DNA of 64,000 nucleotides from Falsiroseomonas ponticola (GTDB taxonomy: Bacteria; Pseudomonadota; Alphaproteobacteria; Acetobacterales; Acetobacteraceae). Positions 20,140-28,726 of this stretch are shown here, piece by piece (position 1 is the stretch's first letter; each line of letters begins with the position of its first letter). A program made the position numbers and the translations under genes. The stretch is from positions 434,001 to 498,000 of the forward strand of contig NZ_JAERQN010000001.1 of NCBI RefSeq assembly GCF_016805305.1. Reading direction: 5' to 3'. The notes beneath the pieces were generated by a model that was given only the letters and a program-made list of their open reading frames with translations, had not been told where the DNA came from and searched no databases.

Positions 20140-20607
20140 TCAAATCGGCAGGGCGGTGGTGCTTTTCACGCGTTCCATGGCGAAGCGGCCGGTCACTTTG
20201 CGCAGGGACGGCACCGCAGCAACGAAACGCCGGTAGAACGCATCATAGCCCGCCATGTCGGGCACCACGACGCGCAGCAGGTAGTCCACGTCGCCACCGA
20301 GCCGCCAGCACTCCACGATCTCCGGCAGGCTGTCCACGGCGGCGGCGAAGCGGGCGATCCAGTCGGCGGAATGGTCGCCGGTCTCCACCGAGACGAAGAC
20401 CGAGATCGGCAGGCCCACCGCCGTCGCATCCACCAGCGCGACGCGGCCGGTGATGACGCCCGCTTCCTCCATCCGCTTGATGCGCTTCCAGCAGGGGGTG
20501 GGGGTCAGCCCCACTTCCTGCGCGATCTCCGCCAGCGAACGGGCGGCGTCCTGCATCAGCAGGCGGAGGATCTCACGGTCGATGCGGTCGAGTTCGGCGG
20601 CGGCCAT
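20140..20607 (-). CDS. Lrp/AsnC family transcriptional regulator
   Basis: A 155-aa feast/famine regulator. The N-terminal winged HTH is clear (LDRIDREILRLLMQDAARS, IAQEVGLTPTPCWKRIKRMEEAGVI), followed by the RAM ligand-binding domain (VFVSVETGDHSADWIARFAAAV, VECWRLGGDVDYLLRVVVPD, TTALPI at the end). It is a DNA-binding regulator of amino-acid metabolism whose target cannot be assigned; it could be autoregulatory. It sits just upstream of rpe in the same orientation. Confidence 0.93.
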   Translation of the reverse strand: MAAAELDRIDREILRLLMQDAARSLAEIAQEVGLTPTPCWKRIKRMEEAGVITGRVALVDATAVGLPISVFVSVETGDHSADWIARFAAAVDSLPEIVECWRLGGDVDYLLRVVVPDMAGYDAFYRRFVAAVPSLRKVTGRFAMERVKSTTALPI

Positions 20608-20636
20608 GCCTTGGGGGTCCCGGGTGACGATGCCGG

Positions 20637-20668
20637 AACTTTAGAACAAATTTTTTCGCATCACGCCA
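20637..20668 (-). promoter_or_regulatory. AT-rich probable promoter region of the Lrp-type gene
   Basis: The stretch around 20641-20660 (TTAGAACAAATTTTTTCGCA on the plus strand) is strikingly AT-rich against its surroundings and lies 30-60 bp ahead of the Lrp start. It most likely holds the promoter, and possibly an Lrp site. I could not fix a convincing -35/-10 pair. Confidence 0.35.
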
Positions 20669-20707
20669 GGGGGCGGGGAAATGAGAAGGATTTTCCGCCC
20701 CGACCCC

Positions 20708-22012
20708 TCAGAGCCGCCGGAATCGCGCGGCGAAGAACCCGTCCAGCCCGCCACGGTCGGCCCAGAGGTCGGGCCGCGTGCGCAGCGTGCCCCGGGCCGT
20801 GACCGCTTCCTCCAGCCCCGGCAGTTCCGCGGGCAGGATGGGGTCGGGCACCAGGCCGAGCGCCTCCGCCCGCGCCAGATGCGCCTCCCCCTCCTCCGGC
20901 TGGAGGGAACAGGTGGCGAGCACCATGCGCCCGCCCGGGCGCAGCAGGCGGATCGCCTGTTCCAGCAGCCGCGCCTGCGTCTCCGCCAGCGCGGTGATGT
21001 CCGCCTGGCGCTTCAGGTGGGGGATGTCGGGGTGGCGGCGGATGATGCCGGTGGCGGAGCAGGGGGCGTCCAGCAGCACGGCGTCGAAGCCCGCGCCATC
21101 GGGCTGCCAGGTCGCGGCATCCGTCTCCAGCACCACGGCGTCGAGCCCGAGGCGCGCCAGGTTCTCCCGCAGCCGGGCCGCGCGGCGGGGGTCGCGTTCC
21201 ACCGCCGTCACGGCGGCCCCGGCGGCGGCGAGCTGCGCGGTCTTGCCGCCCGGCGCTGCGCAGAGATCCGCCACGCGTTCGCCGGGCTTCACGGCGAGCA
21301 GCTTCGCCGGCAGGGCAGCGGCCGCGTCCTGCACCCAGAACTTCCCTTCCGCCAGCCCGGGCAGGTCCGCCGCGCGGGTGCCGGCGGGCAGGCGCCAGCT
21401 GCCGGTGGGCAGCTCCACCGCCCCCTCCGGCGGCGCCACGCCCGGCTTCAGGGAGATGTCGAGCGGCGCGGGCACCTGGTGGGCGCGGGCGATGGCGCGC
21501 ACCGCGGGGCCATAGGCGGCGTGCCAGGCGGACCAGAGCCAGGGCGGCGTGTCCAGCCGCTCCGCATCCAGCCCCTCCAGCGAACCCTCGGCCGCGACCT
21601 TGCGCAGCACGGCATTGACCAGGCCCGCGAAGGGGCGGGGCACCACCTCCACCGTCGCGGCGACGGCGGCATGGGCGGGGGTGCCGAGCAGCAGCAACTC
21701 CGCCGCCCCCATGCGCAGCGCGGCGCGCACCACGGGCGGCGGTTCCCGCCGCAGGAAGGGCTCCAGCACTGCGTCCAGGCTGCCGGCGCGGCGCAGCACG
21801 GCGGCGGCGATGCGATGGGCGGCGCCGCGGTCCCGCGCCTCCAGCGTGGAGGGCAGGGCGTCCAGCGCCTCCTCGATCGGGCGGCGGCGTTCGAAGACGG
21901 CGGCGAGCAGCGCGAGCGCCGCGTTGCGCGTCAGCACGCCCGGTGCCTGGCGGCCGGGGCTGGCGCGTTGCGGGCTTCGTTGCGGTACGGCAGTCGGGGG
22001 ACGGGGGGGCAT
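20708..22012 (-). CDS. rsmB: 16S rRNA (cytosine-5) methyltransferase, RsmB/NOP family
   Basis: A 434-aa SAM-dependent rRNA m5C methyltransferase. An N-terminal NusB-like domain (LTRNAALALLAAVFERRRPIEEAL ... HAAVAATVEVV ... GLVNAVLRKVA) is followed by the catalytic domain with FWVQDAAAALPA, VADLCAAPGGKT (SAM loop), VLLDAPCSATGIIRRHPDI (motif IV Cys) and MVLATCSLQPEEGE (motif VI nucleophilic Cys). The product is probably m5C967. The ATG at 22012 gives the normal length. It is divergent from the ArnT-like gene across 48 bp. The frame remains open upstream, but that is shadow. Confidence 0.94.
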   Translation of the reverse strand: MPPRPPTAVPQRSPQRASPGRQAPGVLTRNAALALLAAVFERRRPIEEALDALPSTLEARDRGAAHRIAAAVLRRAGSLDAVLEPFLRREPPPVVRAALRMGAAELLLLGTPAHAAVAATVEVVPRPFAGLVNAVLRKVAAEGSLEGLDAERLDTPPWLWSAWHAAYGPAVRAIARAHQVPAPLDISLKPGVAPPEGAVELPTGSWRLPAGTRAADLPGLAEGKFWVQDAAAALPAKLLAVKPGERVADLCAAPGGKTAQLAAAGAAVTAVERDPRRAARLRENLARLGLDAVVLETDAATWQPDGAGFDAVLLDAPCSATGIIRRHPDIPHLKRQADITALAETQARLLEQAIRLLRPGGRMVLATCSLQPEEGEAHLARAEALGLVPDPILPAELPGLEEAVTARGTLRTRPDLWADRGGLDGFFAARFRRL

Positions 22013-22060
22013 GAGCGGCGCTTTATGGCCCCCCGGCCCGCGCCGTGCTAGGGCCGCGCC

Positions 22061-23740
22061 ATGCAAGCGCTGCGCGATTTCCTCGACAGGCTGCCGGAGA
22101 CGCGCCGCCCGCTTCCCTGGCTCGCGCTCCTGTGCCTGCTGCTCTGGCTGCCCGGCTTCTTCGCCCTGCCGGCCGGGGACCGCGACGAAAGCCGCTTCGC
22201 CCAGGCCAGCCGGCAGATGGTGGAAAGCGGCGACTATGTCCGCATCCGCTTCGGCGAGGTCGAGCGCAACAAGAAGCCCGCCGGCATCCACTGGGCACAG
22301 GCGACCGCGGTGCATGTGGTGGAGGGGCTCCGGCTCGGCACGCGGGCCGATATCTGGGCCTATCGCATCCCCTCGCTGCTCGGCGCGCTGCTGGCGGTGC
22401 TGGCCACCGCGCATTTCGGGCGGTCGCTGGTCGGGCGGCGCGCGGCCTTCCTGGGCGCGGCCATGCTCGCCGGCTGCTTCGTCCTCGGCGTCGAGACGCA
22501 TATCGCCAAGACGGATGCGGCGCTGCTCGGCACCATCGTCGTCGCCATGGGGCTGATGGGCCGGGCCTATCTGGCGCCGGGGCAGTTCACCGCGAAGCAG
22601 GCCGCCGGCTTCTGGCTGGTGCTGGGCGGCGCGGTGCTGCTGAAGGGGCCGATCGGGCCCGCCGTGCCGCTGCTGGCGGGCATCACCCTCTTCGCCGCCG
22701 ACCGCGGCTGGCAGGGGGGCGCGCCCTGGCTGCGGGCGCTGCGGCCGGGCTGGGGCATCCCGCTGATGGTGCTGGCCGCCGCCCCCTGGTTCGTCGCCGT
22801 CACCATCGCGACGGACGGCCGCTTCCTGGCGGAGGCGCTGGGCGGCGACATGCTCTCCAAGGTCGGCGGCGCGGATGAGAACCACTGGGGCCCGCCCGGC
22901 TACTACTTCCTGAGCTTCGGCGTCGCGGCGTTTCCGGCCGCCTTCCTGGTGCTGCGGGCGGCGCCCGGCGCCTGGATGGACCGGCTGCAGCCCGCCACGC
23001 GCTTCCTCCTCGCCTGGGCCGTGCCGGTCTGGCTGATGTTCGAGGCGGTGACCACCAAGCTGCCGCACTACGCCATGCCGGCCTATCCGGCGCTGATGCT
23101 GCTGGCCGCGGCCTGGGCGCTGGACCCGCTGCGCCGCCAGCCGCCGCGCTGGCTGTCCGTCTTCTCCCTCGTCGTCGCCATCGCCGTGGCCTTCGGGCTG
23201 GCCGCCGTGGCGGTGGCGCTGCCGGTGCTGGCGGATGGCCGCGTCTCCCTGGTCGCGCTGCTCGCCCTGCCGGCGGCGGCGCTCTTCGCCGCCGGCGTCT
23301 TCCTGATGCTGCGGGATGGCGCGCCGGCGCGGGCCGCGCTGCTGGCGGTGCTGCTGGCGATCCCCCTCCAGGCCGTGGTGCTGGGCGGGGTGCTGCCGCG
23401 CATGACGGCCCCCTGGATCTCCCCCCGCCTGGCGGCGCTGGTGAACCAGGCGGCACCGGGCCTGCCGGATGAACGCTTCGGCATCGCCGGCTACCACGAG
23501 CCCAGCCTGATGTTCGCGCTGGGCTCCGAGATCCGCCTGCTGCGGGGCGGCGAGGAGGCGGCGCGCTTCCTGGCCGGGGAACCCGGGCGCCTCGCCGCCG
23601 TATCGGACCGGGAAGAAGCGCGCTTCCGGGCGGAGGCCGCGACGCTCGGCCTGGCGCTGCGGGAACGCGGGACGGTGGCGGGCTTCAACTATTCGCGCGG
23701 CCGCCGCGTGGCGATCGTGCTGTACGGAGTGGGTGGATGA
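22061..23740 (+). CDS. ArnT/PMT-like membrane glycosyltransferase
   Basis: A 559-aa polytopic GT-C glycosyltransferase. The first periplasmic loop carries the catalytic acidic motif GDRDESRFAQASRQMVESG, followed by YVRIRFGEVERNKKPAGIHW, typical of ArnT/PMT_2 proteins. About 11-12 hydrophobic segments follow, with KLPHYAMPAYPALMLL as a second conserved loop and a soluble C-terminal domain. It probably moves a sugar from a polyprenyl-phosphate donor onto lipid A, another lipid or protein. Its stop overlaps the DedA gene start (ATGA), so the two are coupled, which fits the proposed role of DedA proteins in recycling polyprenyl phosphate. Confidence 0.9.
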   Translation: MQALRDFLDRLPETRRPLPWLALLCLLLWLPGFFALPAGDRDESRFAQASRQMVESGDYVRIRFGEVERNKKPAGIHWAQATAVHVVEGLRLGTRADIWAYRIPSLLGALLAVLATAHFGRSLVGRRAAFLGAAMLAGCFVLGVETHIAKTDAALLGTIVVAMGLMGRAYLAPGQFTAKQAAGFWLVLGGAVLLKGPIGPAVPLLAGITLFAADRGWQGGAPWLRALRPGWGIPLMVLAAAPWFVAVTIATDGRFLAEALGGDMLSKVGGADENHWGPPGYYFLSFGVAAFPAAFLVLRAAPGAWMDRLQPATRFLLAWAVPVWLMFEAVTTKLPHYAMPAYPALMLLAAAWALDPLRRQPPRWLSVFSLVVAIAVAFGLAAVAVALPVLADGRVSLVALLALPAAALFAAGVFLMLRDGAPARAALLAVLLAIPLQAVVLGGVLPRMTAPWISPRLAALVNQAAPGLPDERFGIAGYHEPSLMFALGSEIRLLRGGEEAARFLAGEPGRLAAVSDREEARFRAEAATLGLALRERGTVAGFNYSRGRRVAIVLYGVGG

Positions 23741-24342
23741 TCGAGTGGGTGACGAACACGGTGGCCGCCGGCGGCTGGCCCGGCGTGCTGTTCCTGATGT
23801 TCCTGGAGAACCTGTTCCCGCCCATCCCGTCGGAGGTGATCATGCCGCTGGCGGGCTTCGCCGCCGCCCGCGGGCAGATGTCCTTCACCCTCGCGCTCAT
23901 CGCCGGGATCGTCGGCACGCTGCTGGGCAACGCCTTCTGGTATGAACTGTCGCGCGCCATCGGCGCCGACCGCATCCGCCCGCTGGTCGGCCGCTATGGC
24001 CGCTGGTTCGCGGTGGGGGAGGAGGATCTGCGCAAGGCGGAGCGGACGCTGGAGAAGTACGGCCCCTTCGCGCTGTCCTTCGGGCGGCTGCTGCCGGGCA
24101 TCCGCACCGTGATCTCCATCCCCGCCGGGCTGATCCGCATCCCGCGCGGGATGTTCTATCTCTACACCACGCTCGGCAGCACGGTCTGGACCACCTTCCT
24201 GATCTGCGCGGGCTACTTCATGGAAGACCATTACGACCAGGTGGAGGGGTGGCTGGAGCCCTTCTCCTATGTCGTGGTCGCGGGGATCCTCGGCACCTAT
24301 CTCTGGCACATCTGGTCCACGCGCATCCGCAAGCAGGGCTGA
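23737..24342 (+). CDS. DedA family membrane protein (polyprenyl-phosphate carrier-type)
   Basis: A 201-aa DedA/SNARE-associated protein. Family motifs are present: ENLFPPIPSEVIMPLAGFAA, GTLLGNAFWYELSRAIG, and FGRLLPGIRTVISIPAGLIRIPRGMF with the conserved F/YGR-x-x-PGxR. Several DedA proteins are implicated in flipping undecaprenyl phosphate or phospholipids. It is translationally coupled to the ArnT-like gene, consistent with carrier-lipid recycling. Confidence 0.93.
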   Translation: MIEWVTNTVAAGGWPGVLFLMFLENLFPPIPSEVIMPLAGFAAARGQMSFTLALIAGIVGTLLGNAFWYELSRAIGADRIRPLVGRYGRWFAVGEEDLRKAERTLEKYGPFALSFGRLLPGIRTVISIPAGLIRIPRGMFYLYTTLGSTVWTTFLICAGYFMEDHYDQVEGWLEPFSYVVVAGILGTYLWHIWSTRIRKQG

Positions 24343-24345
24343 GCG

Positions 24346-24678
24346 TCAGCGCCGGACGGGCACCGGCACCGGCGCCAGGATCGGGGCCGGCGCGCGGTTG
24401 CCGCCGCGCGGGCCGCGCGGCTTCTCCGGCCGCTCCGCCAGCAGCATGGTCGCGGCGCCGATCTGCACGCTGCCGAAGGTGAGGCCCGCGAAGAACCACA
24501 GCGCCACCACGGGCCACCAATGCCCCGCGGCGTTCAGCAGGATGCCGCCGGCGCCGCCGGGGTTCGCCAGCACGAAGCCGGCCGTGAAGATGGCGGAGAT
24601 GCCGAAGCCCACCAGGGCGTGGGAGAGCAGGAAGCGCACCAGGATCGGCAGGCGGTTCCAACCTGCGCGGCTCGGCAT
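24346..24678 (-). CDS. Small hypothetical membrane protein
   Basis: A 110-aa protein with two clear hydrophobic segments (LSHALVGFGISAIFTAGFVL and WWPVVALWFFAGLTFGSVQ) and a basic, proline-rich C-terminal tail ending PVPVPVRR. I do not recognise a family. The ATG at 24678 has GGAGG about 12 nt upstream. An in-frame ATG at 24729 would overlap the htpX end by 10 bp and add 17 residues. It follows htpX in the same direction and may be cotranscribed with it. Confidence 0.6.
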   Translation of the reverse strand: MPSRAGWNRLPILVRFLLSHALVGFGISAIFTAGFVLANPGGAGGILLNAAGHWWPVVALWFFAGLTFGSVQIGAATMLLAERPEKPRGPRGGNRAPAPILAPVPVPVRR

Positions 24679-24719
24679 GGCCGGGGGCCCTCCGGGGGTT
24701 CGCCCCGGCCAACGAAGGA

Positions 24720-25700
24720 TCAGCCCCATGGGTTCCGCCGCCCGCCGGGGTTCGACCAGGGGCCCGGCTGGGGGCCCGGGCGGGCGGGGCCGGACTGCGG
24801 CATCCGGCGGGGCGGCGGGGCCATGCCGCCACCCCCCGGCGGCGGGCCGATGCGCCCCGCCAGCGCCTGCAGCGCCGCCACCCGGTTCGCCGTGCTGGGA
24901 TGGGTGGAGAAGAGCCCATCCATCCGAAGCCCCGAGAGCGGGTTGATGATGAAGACATGGGCGGAGGCGGGGTTGGCCTCCGCGGCCTCGTTCACCCGGC
25001 CTTCCTTGTAGGCCTCGAGCCGCATCAGCGCATTGGCCAGGCCCTCCGCATCGCCCGCGATCTCGGCGCCGACGCGGTCGGCCTCGTATTCCCGGGACCG
25101 GCTGATCGCCATCTGCACGATCATGGCGGCGATGGGCGCCAGCACCACCAGCAGGATGGCGCCGATCGGGCCGAAGGGGCTTTGCCGTCCCTCGCTGTTG
25201 CGGCTGCCGAAGAGGAAGCCGAACTGCGCCAGCATGCCGATGGCGCCCGCGATGGTGGCCGTGATGGTCATGATCAGCGTGTCGCGGTTGCGGATATGGG
25301 CGAGCTCATGCGCGATCACGCCCGCCACCTCCCGCTCCGGCATCAGGTCGAGCAGCCCGGTGTTCACCGCCACCGCCGCGCGGTCCGGGCTGCGGCCGGT
25401 GGCGAAGGCGTTGGGCTGGTCCTCATGGATCACGTAGAGGGCGGGCATGGGCAGGCCGGCGCGCGCGGCCAGCGCCTCCGTCATGGCAAACAGGCGCGGC
25501 GCATCGGCGGGGCCGATGGGCTGGGCATTGTGCATGCCGAGCACGACGCGGTCGCTGTTCCACCAGGCGAAGACGTTCATGCCGCAGGCCACCAGGAAGG
25601 CGATGACCATGCCCTGCTGGCCGCCGATGACGAAGCCGACGCCCACGAAGATCGCCGTCATCGCCGCCAGCAGCACGGCCGTCCGCACATATCCGCCCAT
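24720..25700 (-). CDS. htpX: M48 family zinc metalloprotease HtpX
   Basis: HtpX is a heat-shock inner-membrane protease that degrades misfolded membrane proteins. Two N-terminal membrane helices precede the zinc motif HELAH (His131-Glu132-His135) in [20 protein letters not shown]. Two further hydrophobic segments follow, then the third-ligand region [15 protein letters not shown]. At 326 aa it is longer than E. coli HtpX because of a C-terminal tail (about 285-326) of Gly/Pro/Arg/Met low complexity. The ATG at 25700 begins [18 protein letters not shown]. Confidence 0.95.
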   Translation of the reverse strand: MGGYVRTAVLLAAMTAIFVGVGFVIGGQQGMVIAFLVACGMNVFAWWNSDRVVLGMHNAQPIGPADAPRLFAMTEALAARAGLPMPALYVIHEDQPNAFATGRSPDRAAVAVNTGLLDLMPEREVAGVIAHELAHIRNRDTLIMTITATIAGAIGMLAQFGFLFGSRNSEGRQSPFGPIGAILLVVLAPIAAMIVQMAISRSREYEADRVGAEIAGDAEGLANALMRLEAYKEGRVNEAAEANPASAHVFIINPLSGLRMDGLFSTHPSTANRVAALQALAGRIGPPPGGGGMAPPPRRMPQSGPARPGPQPGPWSNPGGRRNPWG

Positions 25701-25773
25701 GCGTCACCGATCCTTTCGTCTTTCGCCCGCGCCGCGCGTTCCAGGGGTCCGCATCAGCAGGAGGAGGTCCTAC

Positions 25774-26085
25774 ATGTGGGGCATGAGCAACGCCAATCAC
25801 GGCCCGATGGCCCAGCAGCTTCCGATCCCGCCGAGCGAGCCGCCGGGCCCGCCGCCGGGCCAGCCACCCTCCCAGGACCCGCCGGTGATCCAGCCGCCGC
25901 CGGATGGCGACATGCCCCTGCCCGGGGAGCCGCCGCCCAAGCCCGTCGGCGATCCGCCGAGCGGGGAGCCCATCCGCATGGCCTCCCTGCAACAGTCGGG
26001 GCCCAAGGAGATCGGCGGGCCGAAGGGGCCGGAGCCGACGCGCTATGGCGACTGGGAACAGAAGGGCCGCGCGACGGATTTTTGA
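25774..26085 (+). CDS. DUF1674 / succinate dehydrogenase assembly factor 4-like protein
   Basis: The last residues, GPEPTRYGDWEQKGRATDF, match the DUF1674/SdhAF4 signature (P-x-RYGDWE-x-KGR-x-x-DF). Members help flavinylate and assemble succinate dehydrogenase. The rest of the 103-aa product is an unusually proline/glycine-rich segment (about residues 12-75) that is probably disordered. The ATG at 25774 follows AGGAGGAGG at good spacing. The gene is divergent from htpX and converges with the MFS gene. The family's C-terminal Cys/Ser variant is Ala here (GRATDF). Confidence 0.8.
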   Translation: MWGMSNANHGPMAQQLPIPPSEPPGPPPGQPPSQDPPVIQPPPDGDMPLPGEPPPKPVGDPPSGEPIRMASLQQSGPKEIGGPKGPEPTRYGDWEQKGRATDF

Positions 26086-26101
26086 GTCGCCTCAAGGTGT
26101 T

Positions 26102-26160
26102 CCGCGACTCGGGCCGCGACTCGGACCCGAATCGGGGAACGCGGTTGTGCCGCGAATCGG
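26102..26160. repeat. Short direct repeats in convergent intergenic region
   Basis: Two perfect copies of CCGCGACTCGG (26102-26112 and 26114-26124) lie 12 bp apart, followed by related CCCGAATCGG (26127-26136) and GCCGCGAATCGG (26149-26160). More degenerate GATTCG/GACTCGG matches extend to about 26310. The region between the SdhAF4-like and MFS stops (26086-26316) holds no gene. The role of the repeats is unknown. Confidence 0.55.
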
Positions 26161-26316
26161 AACGCGCCCCCCAGATGTTGGGCCGCGTGAACATCCGGCC
26201 CGGGTCAGCGATTCGTTCCGCCGACTCGGGCCAGGGTGTTGATTCCAGGACAGGTCCGATGGCCCTGCCCTGTTCCGATTCACCCTGTGTTCCGATCACG
26301 GGGCGAATCGCGAACC

Positions 26317-27489
26317 TCAACGGGCGGCCGGGCGCCCCGACCGGGCCAGGAACAGGCCGAGGCCGGCCAGCCCGATGGCCGCGATGAACAGCGGCGGCTC
26401 CGCCCCCAGCGCCCCGCGCCCGAGCCCCATCATGGCGGGGCCGAGCGACTGGCCCATGAAGAAGCAGAAGGCATGCATGGCCACCGCGCTGCCGCGGGCC
26501 ATGGGCGCGACCTCCGTCACCCGGGTCTGGATCGCGCTGTGCATCATGTAGAAGCCGAGCCCCAGCACCAGGCAGCCCGCCACCAGCACCCAGGCGCTGG
26601 GCGCCATCGCCTGCGCCACCATGCCCGATGCCGCGACGAAGCCGCCGAAGCGCAGCGTCAGGCGCTGGCCGCCCCATCGCAGCATGGCCGGGGCGAGGGC
26701 GGCGAAGAGGAAGCCGCCGCCGGCGAAGGCCGCCACGGCCAGCCCGGCCTCCGCCTGCCCGCCCAGGCCGCGTTCGATCACCAGCGGCGCGATGAAGGGG
26801 AAGAGGCCGAAGACCAGCATCCCCTCCAGGAAGACGCTGCCATAGAGCACCCGCGCCGCCCGCAGCGACCAGAGCTGGCGGTAGCGGGCCAGCGCCTCCC
26901 CCAGGTTCAGCCGGCGCGGCTCCACCGGCGGCTCCCCCGCCTCCCGCCGCAGCACCAGCACCGCGCCCGCGGCGGCGACGGCGCAGACCAGGCTGACGCC
27001 CCGCCAGCCCAGATAGGGCTCCAGCCCCGCGCCGAGCAGCGCGCCGGCGGCCGAGCCCGTGAGCCCCGCCACCAGCAGGCGGGACAGCGCCAGCTGCCGG
27101 TCCTCGATCCGCACGCGGTCGCCGATGGCGGCGATGCACAGGGGAAAGGTGCCGCCCGCGGCGCCGCCCGCGATCACCCGCAGCACCGCCAGCGTGGCGA
27201 GGTCCGTGACGAAGAGGTGCCCGACCAGCGCCAGCACCAGCACCACCAGGCAGGCGCGGATGACGCGGCGCTTGCCCACCGCATCGCCCACCGGCCCCAG
27301 GATGGGCTGCACCAGCGCATAGGGCAGGGAGAAGGCGGTGGAGAGCAGGGCCACCGTCTCCGGCGGCCGGGCGAACTCCCCGGCCAGCACGCCCACCAGC
27401 GGGTCGAGCGAGCGCATCGCCAGGTTGGCGGCGAAGCAGGCCAGGCCGAGGATCAGGATCAATCGGCCGGTGCCGGCGGGGGATGCCAT
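26317..27489 (-). CDS. MFS transporter
   Basis: A 390-aa major facilitator with about 12 hydrophobic segments. The loop 2-3 signature is QPILGPVGDAVGKRRVIRACL (D-x(3)-G-K/R-R), and a second-half equivalent is less clear. The central loop contains AGEPPVEPRRLNLGEALARYRQL. Substrate is unknown; the family includes drug, sugar and metabolite exporters. The stop lies 231 bp from the convergent SdhAF4-like gene, and the start is divergent from the EAL gene. Confidence 0.9.
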   Translation of the reverse strand: MASPAGTGRLILILGLACFAANLAMRSLDPLVGVLAGEFARPPETVALLSTAFSLPYALVQPILGPVGDAVGKRRVIRACLVVLVLALVGHLFVTDLATLAVLRVIAGGAAGGTFPLCIAAIGDRVRIEDRQLALSRLLVAGLTGSAAGALLGAGLEPYLGWRGVSLVCAVAAAGAVLVLRREAGEPPVEPRRLNLGEALARYRQLWSLRAARVLYGSVFLEGMLVFGLFPFIAPLVIERGLGGQAEAGLAVAAFAGGGFLFAALAPAMLRWGGQRLTLRFGGFVAASGMVAQAMAPSAWVLVAGCLVLGLGFYMMHSAIQTRVTEVAPMARGSAVAMHAFCFFMGQSLGPAMMGLGRGALGAEPPLFIAAIGLAGLGLFLARSGRPAAR

Positions 27490-27594
27490 CGGGCGGATGT
27501 GCGGCCGGGCGGCTGAATGCGCAACCCGGCGACACGGACCGTGGCCTCGGAACGCTGGTGTGGCCGGACAAGTTGTGGAACAGAGTGTTGCGTC

Positions 27595-28338
27595 GTGACA
27601 CCCCCGCCCGCCCCCACCTTCGCCGCCGCCTTCGCGATCGCCTTCCAGCCCATCGTGGATGTGGAAACCGGCCTGACCATCGCGCAGGAGGCGCTGGTGC
27701 GCGGCCCCGCGGGGCAGTCCGCGGGCAGCGTGCTGGCCGCCGTGCCCCTGCCCGACCGCTACCGCGTGGATGCCGAGATCCGCCGCGCCGCGATCGAGGA
27801 GGCGCTGCGGCTAGGCCTGCCGGCCACCACGGCGGCGCTGACGCTGAACCTGTATCCCGGCTGCGTCTCCCACCCCGATTTCGGGGTGCGCCGCACGGCG
27901 GATGACGCGGCGGCGCTGGGCTTCCCGATGGACCGGCTGGTCTTCGAGATCAGCGAGATGGAGCCGGTGGAGGACCCGGAGGCGCTGGCGGTGGAACTCT
28001 CCGCCCTGCAGCGCCGGGGGCTGCGCATCGCGCTCGACGACGTGGGCACCGGCCATGCGCGCATGCCGCTGCTGATGGCCTGGCGGCCGGACGGCGCCAA
28101 GATCGCGCGGGAGGTCATCATGGGCCTCGACCTCGATCCCCAGCGGCTGGAGCAGGTGCGCCTGACGCTGGCGCAGCTCAACGCCTTCGGCCTGGTGCCG
28201 GTGGTGGAGGGGGTGGAGACGGTGGGCGAGATGCGGGCGCTGCGGGCGATGGGGGTGCGGGCCATGCAGGGCTACCTCTTCGCCCGGCCGGGCATCGGCA
28301 CGCTGCCGCTGCCGGTGGTGCCGGGCGGGCCGGCGTAA
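27595..28338 (+). CDS. EAL-domain protein (putative c-di-GMP phosphodiesterase)
   Basis: A stand-alone EAL domain. Motifs run IAFQPIVDVETG, AQEALVRGP (EALxR), LTLNLYPG, FEISEME, LRIALDDVGTGHA, DGAKIAREVI, VVEGVETVGEM and MQGYLFARP. Metal-binding Glu, Asn, Glu, Asp-Asp and catalytic Lys all seem present. The DDFG loop reads DDVG and AEGVE reads VEGVE, so activity is likely but not certain. No sensory domain is attached. I start at the GTG at 27595 (247 aa), because the in-frame stretch from the ATG at 27517 looks non-coding (Cys/Thr/Arg-rich); the longer 273-aa form is possible. Confidence 0.82.
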   Translation: MTPPPAPTFAAAFAIAFQPIVDVETGLTIAQEALVRGPAGQSAGSVLAAVPLPDRYRVDAEIRRAAIEEALRLGLPATTAALTLNLYPGCVSHPDFGVRRTADDAAALGFPMDRLVFEISEMEPVEDPEALAVELSALQRRGLRIALDDVGTGHARMPLLMAWRPDGAKIAREVIMGLDLDPQRLEQVRLTLAQLNAFGLVPVVEGVETVGEMRALRAMGVRAMQGYLFARPGIGTLPLPVVPGGPA

Positions 28339-28371
28339 GTCCCTGGAAAACCATGAAACCGGAATAAGGCG

Positions 28372-28407
28372 GATTTAGCCGATTTAGCCGTTTTAGTGCT
28401 TTTAGTC
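28372..28407. repeat. Four tandem 9-bp repeats with TTTAG core
   Basis: GATTTAGCC, GATTTAGCC, GTTTTAGTG and CTTTTAGTC follow each other without spacing. This AT-rich block stands out from the GC-rich surroundings. It lies in the 178-bp gene-free region between the EAL stop and the small exported-protein gene (28339-28516). It could be an operator array or a remnant of tandem expansion. Confidence 0.6.
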
Positions 28408-28474
28408 GCGATTCCGGGGTGGCTTTGGACAAATTCCCGGACCCGTCCGGGCGCGATCCGCCCGGCGGCTTTCG

Positions 28475-28489
28475 GAACATAGAACGAAC
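28475..28489. promoter_or_regulatory. Candidate alphaproteobacterial SOS (LexA) box
   Basis: GAAC-ATAGAAC-GAAC matches the alphaproteobacterial LexA consensus GAAC-N7-GAAC exactly. It lies about 28 bp beyond the 3' end of the small exported-protein gene. No recognisable SOS gene starts next to it on either strand, so it may be an orphan, or drive an unrecognised transcript. Confidence 0.5.
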
Positions 28490-28516
28490 ATCGGGCCAGG
28501 GCCAGCCGAATCGCGG

Positions 28517-28726
28517 CTACCCCGCCTTGTCCGGACCCTCCCCCTGCGCCCCGCCCGGGCGGCGGCGCTGGCTTTCGCGCCAGGCTTCCAGCGGCGCCGG
28601 GCCGCCGGCCTCCCCGGCCGGCAGCGCGGCTTCCGTCGGCGCCGTCGTCCCGCCGGGCTCGGCCGGCAGGGGCGACAGCCACAGGGCCAGCAGGCCGGTG
28701 GCGGCGGCGCGGCGGATGGGCGGCAT
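28517..28726 (-). CDS. Small predicted exported protein
   Basis: A 69-aa product with a short basic start and hydrophobic segment (MPPIRRAAATGLLALWLSPL) that resembles a signal peptide. A Gly/Pro/Ala-rich, then Arg/Gln-rich stretch follows. The ATG follows GGAAAGGGGAT at a suitable distance. No family is recognised. In DNA this GC-rich, short open frames are common by chance, so support is mainly the RBS and the signal-like N-terminus. Confidence 0.4.
   Translation of the reverse strand: MPPIRRAAATGLLALWLSPLPAEPGGTTAPTEAALPAGEAGGPAPLEAWRESQRRRPGGAQGEGPDKAG

Noticed and set aside
20140..20607. Lrp-type gene as part of a specific amino-acid operon
   Set aside because: Neighbours are rpe and rsmB. 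No amino-acid exporter or catabolic gene is adjacent, so no target could be named.
22013..23497. Extension of rsmB to 929 aa
   Set aside because: The extra N-terminal residues are antisense to the ArnT-like gene and have no RsmB similarity.
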